64,000 nt of DNA from Jejuia sp047345485 (GTDB lineage: Bacteria; Bacteroidota; Bacteroidia; Flavobacteriales; Flavobacteriaceae). Under the pieces are notes generated by a model. That model was not told the DNA's origin and did not search any database. It worked only from the letters and a program-made list of their open reading frames with translations. Position 1 is the stretch's first letter. Each line of letters opens with the position of its first letter. A program made the translations under genes and the position numbers. Below, one piece after another: positions 27,501 to 37,215 of this stretch. Where the stretch lies: the NCBI RefSeq assembly GCF_047345485.1, contig NZ_JBLFEN010000001.1, forward strand, positions 732,527-796,526, in the 5' to 3' direction.

Positions 27501-30500
27501 GACCAAGCTCAAGATAACGATGCCATTAGTGTAACCACAACTAGCCCTGTTTTTTACAATAGTGCAGCTAATAACATAAATTTTAACCCTTACATAGATT
27601 TTGTAAAAGCTAACCAAGATGTTATGAAAGGTAAGGGTGGATATTATGCCAAAGAATATTTTATTGTTGTGCAACCAGATGGTATAATTGATGATGCTTT
27701 GGGTAGCACAGAATCGCCTCTTTCTGGAAGACATGCCATAGAAACTATGCATAGTGACGGAAGTGGTATATATTTTGGTGCTGGTTCTCAACGATTTACT
27801 AACTACAATTCTATGGTAAACCATATGGTTAGTACTGTACCAGGTGCCTTAACCGCGGGAGTTGCACCTGGTGATTCTTATGGCAGAACCTATTCTAGTG
27901 CTACTGATACTTATGATAATGAAGTTATTGTATTTAACATTAAAACTAACCCAACAAATACATCAACAGAAATTTATAAAAATGGTATTAGAATTGATAA
28001 TGCAACTGGAGAAACTTCAAGTAGCTTTGAAACGTTACCTTTTTCTGAGTTTATAAACTCATATTTTTGCTTAGGTAGCGGGCGAATTTCTATAAATGGA
28101 CACCCTTTTGACACATTCTACGACGGAAAAATAGCGGAAGTATTAAGTTATTCTGTAGCCAATTCATCATTAAATCAACATAAAATTTTATCAGCTTTAT
28201 GTTTAAAATATGGTATTACATTACATGATACAGCTAGTACTACAGCTGTAATACTAAACGATAAGGATTATATTGATTCTCAAAACAATGTAATTTGGGA
28301 TACTAGTGCAAATACTGGTTATAATCATAATGTTGCTGGTATTGGTAGAGACGACGCTTCAGAATTAACTCAAAAACAGTCTAGTAGTATTAATGATGAA
28401 GTTGATGGTACAGGACCGATTGAAGGTATCTTAACCATTGGATTATCTGATATCTATGATACAAATAATGATAACATAACAAGTAATCCAACAAACTTTA
28501 ATGATAGAGAATTCTTGATGTGGGGTGATAACGGTGCAGATTTAAGCTTAACAGCTTCAACTATTGCTGTGGATATGAGTGCTGGTATTGGAGGCTTAAG
28601 TACACCTGTTAGTTTTGTTGGCATGCAACGCATTTGGAAGGTTGTTGAAACTGGTGGAGACATACCATCATGTAAAGTGAGAATTCCTGAAAACGCTGTA
28701 CGAAACATAACACCACCAGGTAGTTTCCTAATGTTTATATCTGATACAGCAGTTTTTGATCCAACAGCTGACTATAGAGTTATGACACCCGATGGAAGCG
28801 GAAATTTAGAGGCAGATTATAACTTTAATGCCACTAAATATATTACTTTCGGATATGCACCTCAAGTTATAAGAGAGCGTTCAGTTTATTTTGATGGAGT
28901 AATTGATTATATTGATGTTGAGGATAATTTAGATTTAAACCCTACGGAATTTACTATATCAGCATGGATTAAGAGAGACGCGGGGAGTACAAATGTATCA
29001 ATAGTTTCTAAACGAGATGCTGCTAATACGGAAGGCTACGATTTGAGAATATTATCCAATCAACGTTTAAGTTTTTCTTTAAATGGTGGTGCAGGTATAG
29101 TTACATCATCCATACAAATACCGAGTGAAGAATGGCATCAGGTAGCTGTGATATACAGCGGTGGAACAGCTACTTTATATATTGATGGTGTTGCAGATAA
29201 TTTTGCTACGTTACCTTCACCTACTGCAACATCAAGAAAATTTTTAATTGCAGCAGCTGATGGTTTTGATCCTGATACAACTGATTATTTTGCAGGAAAC
29301 ATTGATGAAGTTCGTGTATGGGATAGAGCGCTTACCGTAGGTCAGTTACGCTATATAATGAATCAGGAATTAGTAGATAAAAGTATTACTACTGGTTTAA
29401 ATCCGCTACCGCTAATTGAAGGTTACGTTATTCCAACTACAATTTCTAATAATGAAATAAGTACTATACCATGGACAGATTTAGCTGGTTATTATCCTAT
29501 GTCTATATATACATATACCAACACAAACGACATGTCTGGTAATAATAACCAAGGTGCGTTAAGAAACTTAGATACTGTAGATTTTCAAACAGCACCTTTG
29601 CCCTATCAAACACAAGCTGCTGGTTCTTGGGATGCAGACGCTACTTGGTTAAATAATACCGTACAGCCACTACCAAATGCTTTATCAATAGTTGATGGTA
29701 CTACACCAATTGATTGGAATATTGTTGAAATGAATCACAACATTTACTTAGGGGCATCTCCAACCGCAGTAAGAAGTAGAGACTGTGCTGTAGAAGCATT
29801 AATAATAAATAGTGGAGACCTTCAAGTAAATGGAGATACTGCAGCAAATACAGGAATAGGCTTAACAGTTTCTCATTATTTAAAACTAGATGGCACTATC
29901 GATTTAGAAGGTGAATCTCAATTAGTACAATCAGACCAAAGTGATTTTGATACTAGTAGTACTGGAACTCTAGAGCGAGACCAACAAGGTGTTGCAAGTA
30001 CATACATTTATAATTATTGGAGTTCTCCTGTATCAACTACTAGTAATGCTGATTATATGGTTTCAAACATATTTAACAATGTTGGCTTTTTAACCTCTGG
30101 ATTTAACGGTACTGCATCACCATCAGTACAAAATGCTGATTATTGGATTTGGACTTATGCCAATTTACCTAATGATGATTATTCGCAATGGCAACATACC
30201 AGAAGTACCACAGCAATTGCAGTTGGTGAAGGATTTACCATGAAAGGCCCTGGCGTAGCAACTCCAGATCAAAACTATGAGTTTTTAGGGCAACCTAATA
30301 ATGGAGATTTTAGCTTACCAATAACTGTAGATAATGATTACTTAATAGGTAACCCATATCCTTCGGCTATTGATGCTGATGAATTTATTAGAGATAACTT
30401 GAGTAATCTTGAAGTTGGTGCTGGTGGTAGAAACCCATCAGGAAATGTTATTAATGGCGCACTATACTTCTGGGATCATTTCTCAGATAACACACATAAT

Positions 30501-31514
30501 ATAGCAAGCTATGAAGGTGGGTATGCCGTTTACAACTTAATGGGAGGTACTGTAGCGCAATCTACAGATACAAGAATAAATGCTACTTACACATTCGGGA
30601 CGAAACGACCAGAACGTTACATTCCTGTAGGTCAAGGCTTTTTTGTATCTGCAGTAAACGATCCTGGATTAACAGGGTTAACGCAACCTATTGTAGGAGG
30701 AAACGTCCTTATAAAAAATAGCCAAAGAATTTTTCAAAAAGAAATTGTTTCTGGTAGTAATACAGGATCGATATTCTTAAAAAATAATAATTCAAAACAT
30801 ACAGGAAAAAACAACGCTTCTAGTGCTGTTGATTCAAGACAAAAAATAAGATTTATGTTTGATTCTCCTGATGGATATCATCGCGAATTACTTGTTGGTG
30901 CAGATGCAAATGCTTCTATTAATTATGATATGGGTTATGATGCTATAATGCTAGATAAAGGTAATGAAGACATGTATTGGGATTTAAGCAATACACCTCT
31001 TGTAATACAAGCTATAGATAATTTTGAAAACGATAAAATTTTACCTCTAGAACTTAAAATTGCAAAAGCAGGAAATGCCACCATAAGAATTAATGAGCTA
31101 ATAAATATCGATAATACAACAAACATATATCTACATGACAAGTCTTCAAATATGTATCACGATTTAAAACAAAATGATTTTACAATCAATTTACAACCTG
31201 GAATTTACAATGATAGATTTGAAGTTACCTTTAGCAGTAACGCGCTTTTAAATACCAATGATCTCAATTTAAAAGATTTACAAATTGAATTCTATAATGA
31301 TGAAGAAAGCTTAGTCGTTAAAAACCCAAATGAGCGTTCTATAATAAAGATAGAAATTTTCAATTTACTAGGGCAGTCTTTAAAAAGCTTTGATGAAACT
31401 ACTAATGCTGATATCGTTAAACACAAAATAGACTATTTTTCTACTGGAGTATATTTAGTCAAATTATCCTTAGATAATAATACGTCGATATCTCATAAAA
31501 TTAGTATAGAATAA
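24525..31514 (+). CDS. Giant multidomain T9SS cargo: MAM-like, choice-of-anchor D, LamG, type A sorting domain
   Basis: 2329 residues with a signal peptide ending near SSKLSSQ. Modules in order: MAM-like (about 32-203; FPYTEDFEAGIGQW ... DMAIDNINLS); choice-of-anchor D/ASH-like (about 207-326); a second MAM-like (about 330-505); two more anchor-D modules (about 506-628 and 632-760, each with INGD/VNGD ... TFTIEN ... FTITFDPSATG); a third MAM-like region (about 765-955); a ConA-like region (about 965-1230; LKLWLKADTAIG); a LamG domain (about 1448-1620; YFDGVIDYIDVEDNLDL); and a region shared with the next gene (NYWSSPVS, GEGFTMKGPG, GNPYPSAIDA, RYIPVGQGFF). The end is a type A T9SS sorting domain (IEIFNLLGQSLKSF). 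No catalytic motif is seen, so adhesion or matrix function is likely. Confidence 0.85.
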   Translation: MKKITFLLRFFMLLSSILLSSKLSSQCGVTITTFPYTEDFEAGIGQWSQAAADDGNWTRDNGGTPSNNTGPTTIGVGTTNYMYVEASTSGVGFPNNFTNFDSPCFDLSSASGATLTFDYHMFGGDMGTLNVQVSTDNGATFPTTIWTRTGNQQASQNSGYINANVDLSSYAGSTVALRFNGNTGSTGIGWGSDMAIDNINLSVSSSTEPEMNITGNSASIVNGDITPNISDDTNFGDVDISIGTNANIFTIENTGFVPLDLTGAPIINITGTHAADFTVTANATTPIAAGNSTTFTITFNPSATGLRTATVSIANNDADENPYTFNIQGNGIDSCGSVVSSFPYTEGFESGTVGAWTQDTTDDFDWIVNTGGTGSTGTGPNIASEGTQYIYTEATSNFNNTSNLESPCFNLTGLSNPEFNFSYHMFGIDMGTLNIDVSTDGGITYTTNLFTISGQQQTTNGDAWIPVSLNLATYVGQTIKLRLQGITGSNFRSDMAIDDISLTDDSSILPEINITGNSTTIINGDTTPDITDDTDFGNVNVTAGSNSNTFTIENISAVPLNLTGAPIVDITGTHAADFTVTANAITPVAANNTTTFTITFDPSATGVRTATVSIANDDADENPYTFNIEGTGTTTIQEINIQGNGTDIVNGDTTPSSTDDTDFGSILATSGNIIRTFTIQNLGTVTNLNLTGASPFVSISGTHSGDFSITAIPTSTITANSSTSFEITFDPSALGLRTATVSVASNDVDENPYTFNIQGVGISGPPTYTIYYENFDNNDGGWTMSNAGSGSTWSYGTNTTDICEANYWYTDNYNNYLTNTDTYITSPIIDLTGFFNLKFSIDVRYNTDINDGALIEYSTNGSTWTTLGAMGDGTQWYNSASVNALGAVNGWSGNNSSESFTPIRNLSEQASINLPSSLDNVATVQFRIRFASQTANGDGFNFDNVFIQGDPYTPLADPTFAPGGVTNNLKLWLKADTAIGVVANGADIATWTDQAQDNDAISVTTTSPVFYNSAANNINFNPYIDFVKANQDVMKGKGGYYAKEYFIVVQPDGIIDDALGSTESPLSGRHAIETMHSDGSGIYFGAGSQRFTNYNSMVNHMVSTVPGALTAGVAPGDSYGRTYSSATDTYDNEVIVFNIKTNPTNTSTEIYKNGIRIDNATGETSSSFETLPFSEFINSYFCLGSGRISINGHPFDTFYDGKIAEVLSYSVANSSLNQHKILSALCLKYGITLHDTASTTAVILNDKDYIDSQNNVIWDTSANTGYNHNVAGIGRDDASELTQKQSSSINDEVDGTGPIEGILTIGLSDIYDTNNDNITSNPTNFNDREFLMWGDNGADLSLTASTIAVDMSAGIGGLSTPVSFVGMQRIWKVVETGGDIPSCKVRIPENAVRNITPPGSFLMFISDTAVFDPTADYRVMTPDGSGNLEADYNFNATKYITFGYAPQVIRERSVYFDGVIDYIDVEDNLDLNPTEFTISAWIKRDAGSTNVSIVSKRDAANTEGYDLRILSNQRLSFSLNGGAGIVTSSIQIPSEEWHQVAVIYSGGTATLYIDGVADNFATLPSPTATSRKFLIAAADGFDPDTTDYFAGNIDEVRVWDRALTVGQLRYIMNQELVDKSITTGLNPLPLIEGYVIPTTISNNEISTIPWTDLAGYYPMSIYTYTNTNDMSGNNNQGALRNLDTVDFQTAPLPYQTQAAGSWDADATWLNNTVQPLPNALSIVDGTTPIDWNIVEMNHNIYLGASPTAVRSRDCAVEALIINSGDLQVNGDTAANTGIGLTVSHYLKLDGTIDLEGESQLVQSDQSDFDTSSTGTLERDQQGVASTYIYNYWSSPVSTTSNADYMVSNIFNNVGFLTSGFNGTASPSVQNADYWIWTYANLPNDDYSQWQHTRSTTAIAVGEGFTMKGPGVATPDQNYEFLGQPNNGDFSLPITVDNDYLIGNPYPSAIDADEFIRDNLSNLEVGAGGRNPSGNVINGALYFWDHFSDNTHNIASYEGGYAVYNLMGGTVAQSTDTRINATYTFGTKRPERYIPVGQGFFVSAVNDPGLTGLTQPIVGGNVLIKNSQRIFQKEIVSGSNTGSIFLKNNNSKHTGKNNASSAVDSRQKIRFMFDSPDGYHRELLVGADANASINYDMGYDAIMLDKGNEDMYWDLSNTPLVIQAIDNFENDKILPLELKIAKAGNATIRINELINIDNTTNIYLHDKSSNMYHDLKQNDFTINLQPGIYNDRFEVTFSSNALLNTNDLNLKDLQIEFYNDEESLVVKNPNERSIIKIEIFNLLGQSLKSFDETTNADIVKHKIDYFSTGVYLVKLSLDNNTSISHKISIE

Positions 31515-31579
31515 CAAGTTTATAGTAACACACTTTTTTTTACCGAAACCAATTTTAGTCCAAATCTAAAAATACAATT

Positions 31580-34500
31580 ATGAAGCATATTGCTATTAAA
31601 CTTTTGATGATCATCTCTCTATTTTTATATTCGTCAAAAACCTTTGCCCAACTTCATACAATACCAGAATGTGGGAATAATTACGCTTTAAATTGGTCTA
31701 CTTTTCCAGAAGCATCTAACGAGTATGGTTGGTCTACAGGTTCATTGTCCAACACCTATAAAAATGTAGATAACTCTGATGTTAATATTACAATATCATT
31801 CTCTGGAGAAACTAACTCATTTGGTTTCTGGGCAGGACAAACTCCAAAAGTAGGCACAAAATCTAGTTATTTATATAAGGGTCTAGACTTATTAACTAAT
31901 GGTTTTACAAAAGAAGGTATTACGTGTACCATTACATTTAGCAAACCCATATATGCCATGTCTTTTGATATTCATCATGTAAACGTACACGCGGGTAATG
32001 GTGACAAATACACGATAACCGGAACAAACACGAATGGTGAAATCATTTATCCCCAATTTAAAAATTCGACTAAACCAACTTATGTAGCAGATAATGCAAC
32101 TGGTATTGTTAATGCAGTTTCTAACGTAACTCCTGGTGAAAATCCAATAGTTGGTGTTAATTTTTCAGATGATAATTTAGTAACTAGTATAACTATTCTT
32201 TGGGAAGATTGTGACGATTGTGAATTTGAAAGTCCGCATGCAACAGGAATAGGTAACTTTAATTTTTGTACACCACAAAATTTAGATTTTGATGGTGTGA
32301 ATGATTATGTAAGTACAAAAGCATTTCTAGGAGGAGAAAGCGAGCTTACTATGATGTCTTGGATTAAAATCGATAATGAATCGAATAGTGGTGAAATTAT
32401 GGGACAGCCAAACTTTAAACTCTACACAGATGTTAATCAAAATTTAAAAGTATTTTTAAAAACAAACACAGGTTTAGATATTATTTCACCTAACTTAAAT
32501 ACAGCTAGTATAACCAAAAATATATGGCAACACATAGCTACGGTATATAACGGTAATTCTGGAACATTAAACTTATATTTAAATGGAGAAAATATTTGGA
32601 GTTTTAATGACAAAACCATAATTAATACCTCTACTAATAATACACCCGAATGGAATAATAATTACAATTTTGAAATAGGTAGAGATGCTTATAATCAGAA
32701 TAATTATTTTAGAGGATCTATAAACGAGGTTAGAGTTTACAAAAAAGCCTTAAATATCTCTGAAATACACACTCAAATAAATCAAAAAATAGAAAAGGAT
32801 GATAATAAAGTAAAAGGATCCGTAATTCCTAAGCACATTGGAGATTTATCATGGGATAACCTATTACTATACTATCAAATGGAAGCTGAAAATACGGGGT
32901 ATACACTTGATAGTTCTAATAATAATCGGAATGGTTTATTACATAACATGGATGCAAATTCATTTCAAGATTATACCGCGCCACTACCTTATATAACTAG
33001 CTCAACCACTACAGGTAATTGGCAAGACGCTGATAGTTGGTTACATGATGATGTTTGGAATATACACAATAAAACACCAAAACATGCTATTGTAAGGGTG
33101 TTAGGAAATATAGAACTTGCTACTAATATTAGTACAGTTGGTTTATTAATAGAAGAAGGAAAAACACTAACTCTAATAAATAATTCTGCATTAAAAAACA
33201 CGTTGTATTTAAAACTAAACGGTAAGCTTAAGTTAAAAGGTGATGCGCAACTTATACAAACAGAGTATAGTAGTTTAGACGCAGCAAGTTATGGTGTTTT
33301 AGAAAAAGATATTGCTGGTACTGCAGATAAATATACTTACAATTATTGGTCTTCTCCAGTTAATAACTCAGATAGAAATATGAATAACGGGAAGTATACA
33401 GTTATGGATGTTTTTTCAGATGTAAAGTTTATAACAAGTGGTTATGACGGATCTGAAATTCCATTAGGTATTGCAGATTACTGGATATGGAAATTTAGTA
33501 ATAAACTTAGTGATGATTATGCATCGTGGCAACATGTTAGAAGTATTGGCGAAATTTTACCTGGAGAAGGCTTTACTATGAAAGGACCAGGAACAGGTAA
33601 TAGTGATGCTACACAAAACTATACATTAAAAGGAAAACCTAATAACGGCACTATAAGTTTAGCTGTAAATGCAGGAAACGATTATTTAGTAGGTAACCCC
33701 TACCCATCTGCTATTGATGCCGTTCAATTTCTTTTAGATAACAAAGGTAAAGCATCAGGTTTAGGTACAACAAATGGCGCATTATATTTTTGGAAACATT
33801 GGGGCGGCGGTTCTCACATAGCTAATGATTATCAAGGAGGCTACGCTACATTTTCGCTTTCTGGTAGTGTACCAGCAGCTTCTCAAGGCTATAATAATCC
33901 AAAAGTTTTTACTGGAGGAAGTTCTGTTGATATTCCTTCAAGATACATTCCAGTAGGCCAAGGTTTCTATATAACTTCAGAGGCCGATGGTACTATTAAT
34001 TTTAATAATAAACAGCGTGTTTCTTTCACAAAAAACACAAATCAATATAAAAACAATACATTACATAGAAAGGGTGAAACCGAAACTGTAGATTCTAGAA
34101 TGAAACTTAGAATAGGTTTTAATTCTGTTAACAAAATAAGGAGACAACTACTTATTACTGCGGATAAAAATGCGACCACTGGAATAGATTGGGGTTACGA
34201 TTCTAAATATATTGATACACAAATTGATGATATGTATTGGATGATTAATAACCAGAAGTTTTTAATTCAAGGTATTAATGAAATAACAAAGGAAACTATT
34301 ATTCCATTAGGCATCCATACAGATAATGCTGGTTTAAATAGTATTACTGTAGATGAAATAGAAAATATAACTGAAGATTTTGATATATACTTACACGATA
34401 AAGAACTTAACTTATATCATGATTTAAAAAGGGCTAAATATGAAACCTTTTTAGAGGCAGGGTCTCATCTAGATAGATTTGAAATCGCTTTTTCTAAAGC

Positions 34501-34774
34501 GCAAACATTAAGTGCTGAAACGTTTAAACCTGAAAATGATATCGACGTATATTACTCAAACGAAAAACAAAGTATAGTTATTGATAATACAAGTTTAAAG
34601 GCTATTAAATCTGTAGAAATGTTTAATATTTTAGGGCAAGCATTATTCAATATAAATACAAACTCCAATAAAAGTCATTTAGAATACAGAGTACCTAAAA
34701 ACATAGCAGGTAATTATATTTTGAATATTGAAACAGACTCAGGAAAAATATCAAAAAAAGTATCCATACAATAG
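31580..34774 (+). CDS. T9SS cargo with LamG domain, paralogue of the preceding gene
   Basis: 1064 residues. The signal peptide ends at SSKTFAQ. Residues about 30-225 form a beta-rich N-terminal domain (CTITFSKPIYAMSFDIHHV) of unknown type. A LamG/concanavalin-like domain follows (about 235-400; LDFDGVNDYVSTKAF ... GSINEVRVYKKAL). Residues about 480-980 share order and motifs with the C-terminal third of the preceding gene (NYWSSPVN, GEGFTMKGPG, GNPYPSAIDA, RYIPVGQGFYI). The end is a type A sorting domain (SVEMFNILGQALFNI ... KVSIQ). Only 65 bp separate the two genes, with no terminator seen, so they are probably co-transcribed. Likely an exported surface adhesin; ligand unknown. Confidence 0.85.
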   Translation: MKHIAIKLLMIISLFLYSSKTFAQLHTIPECGNNYALNWSTFPEASNEYGWSTGSLSNTYKNVDNSDVNITISFSGETNSFGFWAGQTPKVGTKSSYLYKGLDLLTNGFTKEGITCTITFSKPIYAMSFDIHHVNVHAGNGDKYTITGTNTNGEIIYPQFKNSTKPTYVADNATGIVNAVSNVTPGENPIVGVNFSDDNLVTSITILWEDCDDCEFESPHATGIGNFNFCTPQNLDFDGVNDYVSTKAFLGGESELTMMSWIKIDNESNSGEIMGQPNFKLYTDVNQNLKVFLKTNTGLDIISPNLNTASITKNIWQHIATVYNGNSGTLNLYLNGENIWSFNDKTIINTSTNNTPEWNNNYNFEIGRDAYNQNNYFRGSINEVRVYKKALNISEIHTQINQKIEKDDNKVKGSVIPKHIGDLSWDNLLLYYQMEAENTGYTLDSSNNNRNGLLHNMDANSFQDYTAPLPYITSSTTTGNWQDADSWLHDDVWNIHNKTPKHAIVRVLGNIELATNISTVGLLIEEGKTLTLINNSALKNTLYLKLNGKLKLKGDAQLIQTEYSSLDAASYGVLEKDIAGTADKYTYNYWSSPVNNSDRNMNNGKYTVMDVFSDVKFITSGYDGSEIPLGIADYWIWKFSNKLSDDYASWQHVRSIGEILPGEGFTMKGPGTGNSDATQNYTLKGKPNNGTISLAVNAGNDYLVGNPYPSAIDAVQFLLDNKGKASGLGTTNGALYFWKHWGGGSHIANDYQGGYATFSLSGSVPAASQGYNNPKVFTGGSSVDIPSRYIPVGQGFYITSEADGTINFNNKQRVSFTKNTNQYKNNTLHRKGETETVDSRMKLRIGFNSVNKIRRQLLITADKNATTGIDWGYDSKYIDTQIDDMYWMINNQKFLIQGINEITKETIIPLGIHTDNAGLNSITVDEIENITEDFDIYLHDKELNLYHDLKRAKYETFLEAGSHLDRFEIAFSKAQTLSAETFKPENDIDVYYSNEKQSIVIDNTSLKAIKSVEMFNILGQALFNINTNSNKSHLEYRVPKNIAGNYILNIETDSGKISKKVSIQ

Positions 34775-34817
34775 TTAGTTATTTGAATTAGTTAAAATAT
34801 CGCAAATCTACTATTTC

Positions 34818-34850
34818 AAGTCCTGAATTAACATTCAGGACTTCTTTTTT
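34818..34850. terminator. Terminator overlapping the hisS stop codon
   Basis: AAGTCCTGAAT (34818-34828) pairs with ATTCAGGACTT (34833-34843) around TAAC, followed by CTTTTTT on the + strand. The hisS stop (34835-34837) sits inside the stem. The T run favours termination of the + strand giant genes. Confidence 0.85.
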
Positions 34851-36490
34851 ACAATAGAAATTAAAGCTTCTAAAGCCATCTTTTCTTGTGTACCACTTTT
34901 CATGTTTTTTAATGTATAGCTATCCGAGTTTATTTCTTCCTCACCTACTAATACTACAAAAGGTATATTACGCCTGTTGGCATGTGTCATCTGCTTTTTC
35001 ATTTTGGCAGCATCAGGATATAACTCTGCATTAACACCCTGTTCACGAAGTTGTTTAATAGCCTTTAGGCTAAATAACGCTTCTTTTTTACCAAAGTTGA
35101 TAAATAACACTTCAATATGTTTTGATATGGTTTCAGGAAACAAACCTAGCGCTTCTAGTACCAAATAAATACGATCTAAACCAAAACTAATACCAACACC
35201 ACTCATATTTTTCATTCCAAAAATACCAGTAAGATCATCGTAACGACCGCCGCCACCAATAGAGCCTAGTTTTACGGTTTCTGGTGCAGAAACTTCAAAA
35301 ATAGCACCTGTATAGTAATTTAATCCGCGGGCTAAAGTAACATCCAATTGCAGTTTTGCTGTTTTTAACCCTAATTCTGAAATAGCAGTATCAATAAATG
35401 CTAATTCATCAATACCTTTTTTCCCTTCTTCAGAAGTGGATAATATAGCCTTTAAACTCTCTATTTGAGATTCAAAATTACCTGATAATGAAAACAAAGG
35501 TTGTAATTTTTCGATACCAGATTCTGGAATACCTTTATTAAGCATTTCTTGTTTTACCTTCTCCTCGCCTATTTTATCTAGCTTATCAAGAGCTACTGTA
35601 AAATCAATTAGTTTATCACTAGCACCAATTACCTCTGCAATACCAGATAGTATTTTCCTATTATTTATTTTGATGGTAACACCATCTAGTTTTAAAGCAG
35701 AAAATACAGTGTCGTATAACTGTATAAACTCTACCTCTTGCCAAAGGGAATCACTCCCAACAACGTCAGCATCACATTGATAAAATTCTCTAAAACGTCC
35801 TTTTTGGGGTCTATCAGCACGCCAAACAGGTTGAATTTGATAGCGCTTAAACGGAAATTCTATGTCGTTTTGATGTTGTACCACGTAGCGTGCAAATGGG
35901 ACTGTTAGGTCGTAGCGAAGTGCTTTTTCTGAGATTAAAGGTGTAATACTATTAGATTTAATGTTCAAAAAAACATTAGCATAAATTTCAGTGAACACTT
36001 TATGTTTAGTATTCTCATCAGGAGAAGATAGTAAGTTTTTATAAGCATTATGAATCATTAAAAATATATAATCCAAGACATCTTCTGGAGGTAAGTTTTT
36101 TACACTATTCTTACCTCCATTCAAAGTAACCTTCAAAAATTTTTGAACAACTTGATTTCTAGATTCTCTATAAAGCCAATCAATATTGTCCAATTCTTCT
36201 TTTGTAAGCTTTAAATAAAACATTTCACCAACACGAATTGCTGACAAAATTCCGTTTTTAGTTTTATAAAAATAATCCCCAGAATTCAAAATCTTAAAAA
36301 TCAAACGATCGCCTTCATCACCATACTTCCCCATTAAGGTTTCAGAGTTTTCAAAACTTGGGGTTTCAATAGGCTGAAAACCGAAAGTATCAAACGCATT
36401 ACGAATGGTATTAAAAATATAATTACGTTTTGCTACTGCTTCTGGATTAAAATCTCTAGTGCCTTTTGGTGTACTTGGTTTTTGAGCCAT
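34835..36490 (-). CDS. hisS: Histidyl-tRNA synthetase with a large insertion in the catalytic domain
   Basis: The enzyme charges tRNA-His. ATG 36490 gives MAQKPSTPKGTRDF; a TTG nine bases upstream is not needed. Class II and HisRS motifs are intact: LMGKYGDEGDRLIFKI (about 52-67), KALRYDLTVPFARYV (189-203), motif 2 WRADRPQKGRFREFYQCD (223-240), histidine-A loop LARGLNYYTGAIFE and GSIGGGGRYDDL, then the anticodon-binding domain. The length is 551, about 90-100 more than I expect for flavobacterial HisRS. The surplus is a block at about 74-185, between NSGDY and the LRYDLTVPFARY strand, where relatives have only a short hairpin. It stays in frame with no stop. Its function is unknown. Confidence 0.93.
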   Translation of the reverse strand: MAQKPSTPKGTRDFNPEAVAKRNYIFNTIRNAFDTFGFQPIETPSFENSETLMGKYGDEGDRLIFKILNSGDYFYKTKNGILSAIRVGEMFYLKLTKEELDNIDWLYRESRNQVVQKFLKVTLNGGKNSVKNLPPEDVLDYIFLMIHNAYKNLLSSPDENTKHKVFTEIYANVFLNIKSNSITPLISEKALRYDLTVPFARYVVQHQNDIEFPFKRYQIQPVWRADRPQKGRFREFYQCDADVVGSDSLWQEVEFIQLYDTVFSALKLDGVTIKINNRKILSGIAEVIGASDKLIDFTVALDKLDKIGEEKVKQEMLNKGIPESGIEKLQPLFSLSGNFESQIESLKAILSTSEEGKKGIDELAFIDTAISELGLKTAKLQLDVTLARGLNYYTGAIFEVSAPETVKLGSIGGGGRYDDLTGIFGMKNMSGVGISFGLDRIYLVLEALGLFPETISKHIEVLFINFGKKEALFSLKAIKQLREQGVNAELYPDAAKMKKQMTHANRRNIPFVVLVGEEEINSDSYTLKNMKSGTQEKMALEALISIVKKKS

Positions 36491-36691
36491 ATTAAACAAT
36501 CTGCTACTGCAGATATCTCTTTTTTAGTTCTTTAAATTAATTGGATTCCGTATCAAGTACAGAATTACAAAAATAAATAATTGATAACGTCATTGCGAGT
36601 TTTTCGATAGAAAAAAAGTGAAGCTACATATAAATAAAATTTATGAATTTATTAATGAAATTACTTCTATCATTCTTCCCTAGTGAAAACT

Positions 36692-37162
36692 TTAGTTTAT
36701 AATATCATAAAAATAGCGATACAACTCACCTTTTGTGATAGAAGCACCTTGTTCAATCATTTTAAATTTATCTAAGTTTTTCTCTTCAGTATATGCTTTA
36801 TCTGCTTGTAAAAACTCTACACTATCATCCATTAAATTATCACGAAGCCAGCTATAACCACCTTTTGTTGTGATATCAATATCTTCATTTTTAACATTAA
36901 CTACAATAGCATGCATGTTTTCTTCATTTAAATGAAACAAATACATGTGTTGTGGTGCAAAATGCTCTAAGTATTCAGCGTTATTTAAAACCCCTTCCCA
37001 AATTAAATCACTAAAAACATCTAGTTCCATTTCGGCTAAATCTGGCTTATTTGCTTTTAAATTAGTCCACTCGTCAGCAGTTATAGATTGTGTTGCCAAA
37101 AAATTGATAAATTCTTTATGTAATTCTTCAAACTGTTCTTTTGTAAGTCTTGAATATTTCAT
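36692..37162 (-). CDS. DUF6495-like conserved flavobacterial protein
   Basis: 156 residues, soluble, acidic, without signal peptide. It opens with MKYSRLTKEQFEELHKEF and contains ITADEWTNLKANKP and DVFSDLIWEGVLNNAEYLEHF. I recall this N-terminal pattern from a Flavobacteriia protein family annotated DUF6495, but I could not check it. No catalytic motif is visible. It sits between hisS and the phosphodiesterase gene on the same strand, 53 bp from the latter's stop. The 192-bp gap to hisS carries GTCATTGCGAG (36589-36599), a string common in Bacteroidota intergenic repeats, but no full repeat is seen. Confidence 0.65.
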   Translation of the reverse strand: MKYSRLTKEQFEELHKEFINFLATQSITADEWTNLKANKPDLAEMELDVFSDLIWEGVLNNAEYLEHFAPQHMYLFHLNEENMHAIVVNVKNEDIDITTKGGYSWLRDNLMDDSVEFLQADKAYTEEKNLDKFKMIEQGASITKGELYRYFYDIIN

Positions 37163-37215
37163 GGTTTATGCTTCTTAAGAATAAGAGAATTTGTAGTTTT
37201 TATAAATGTAAAATT

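Noticed and set aside
35936..36271. Intein in hisS
   Set aside because: The extra block is only about 112 residues, with no splice-junction Cys/Ser start or HN end and no homing-endonuclease motifs.
36589..36599. GTCATTGCGAG as a complete intergenic repeat element
   Set aside because: Only the conserved string is present; the rest of the repeat and its palindromic partner are not recognisable.
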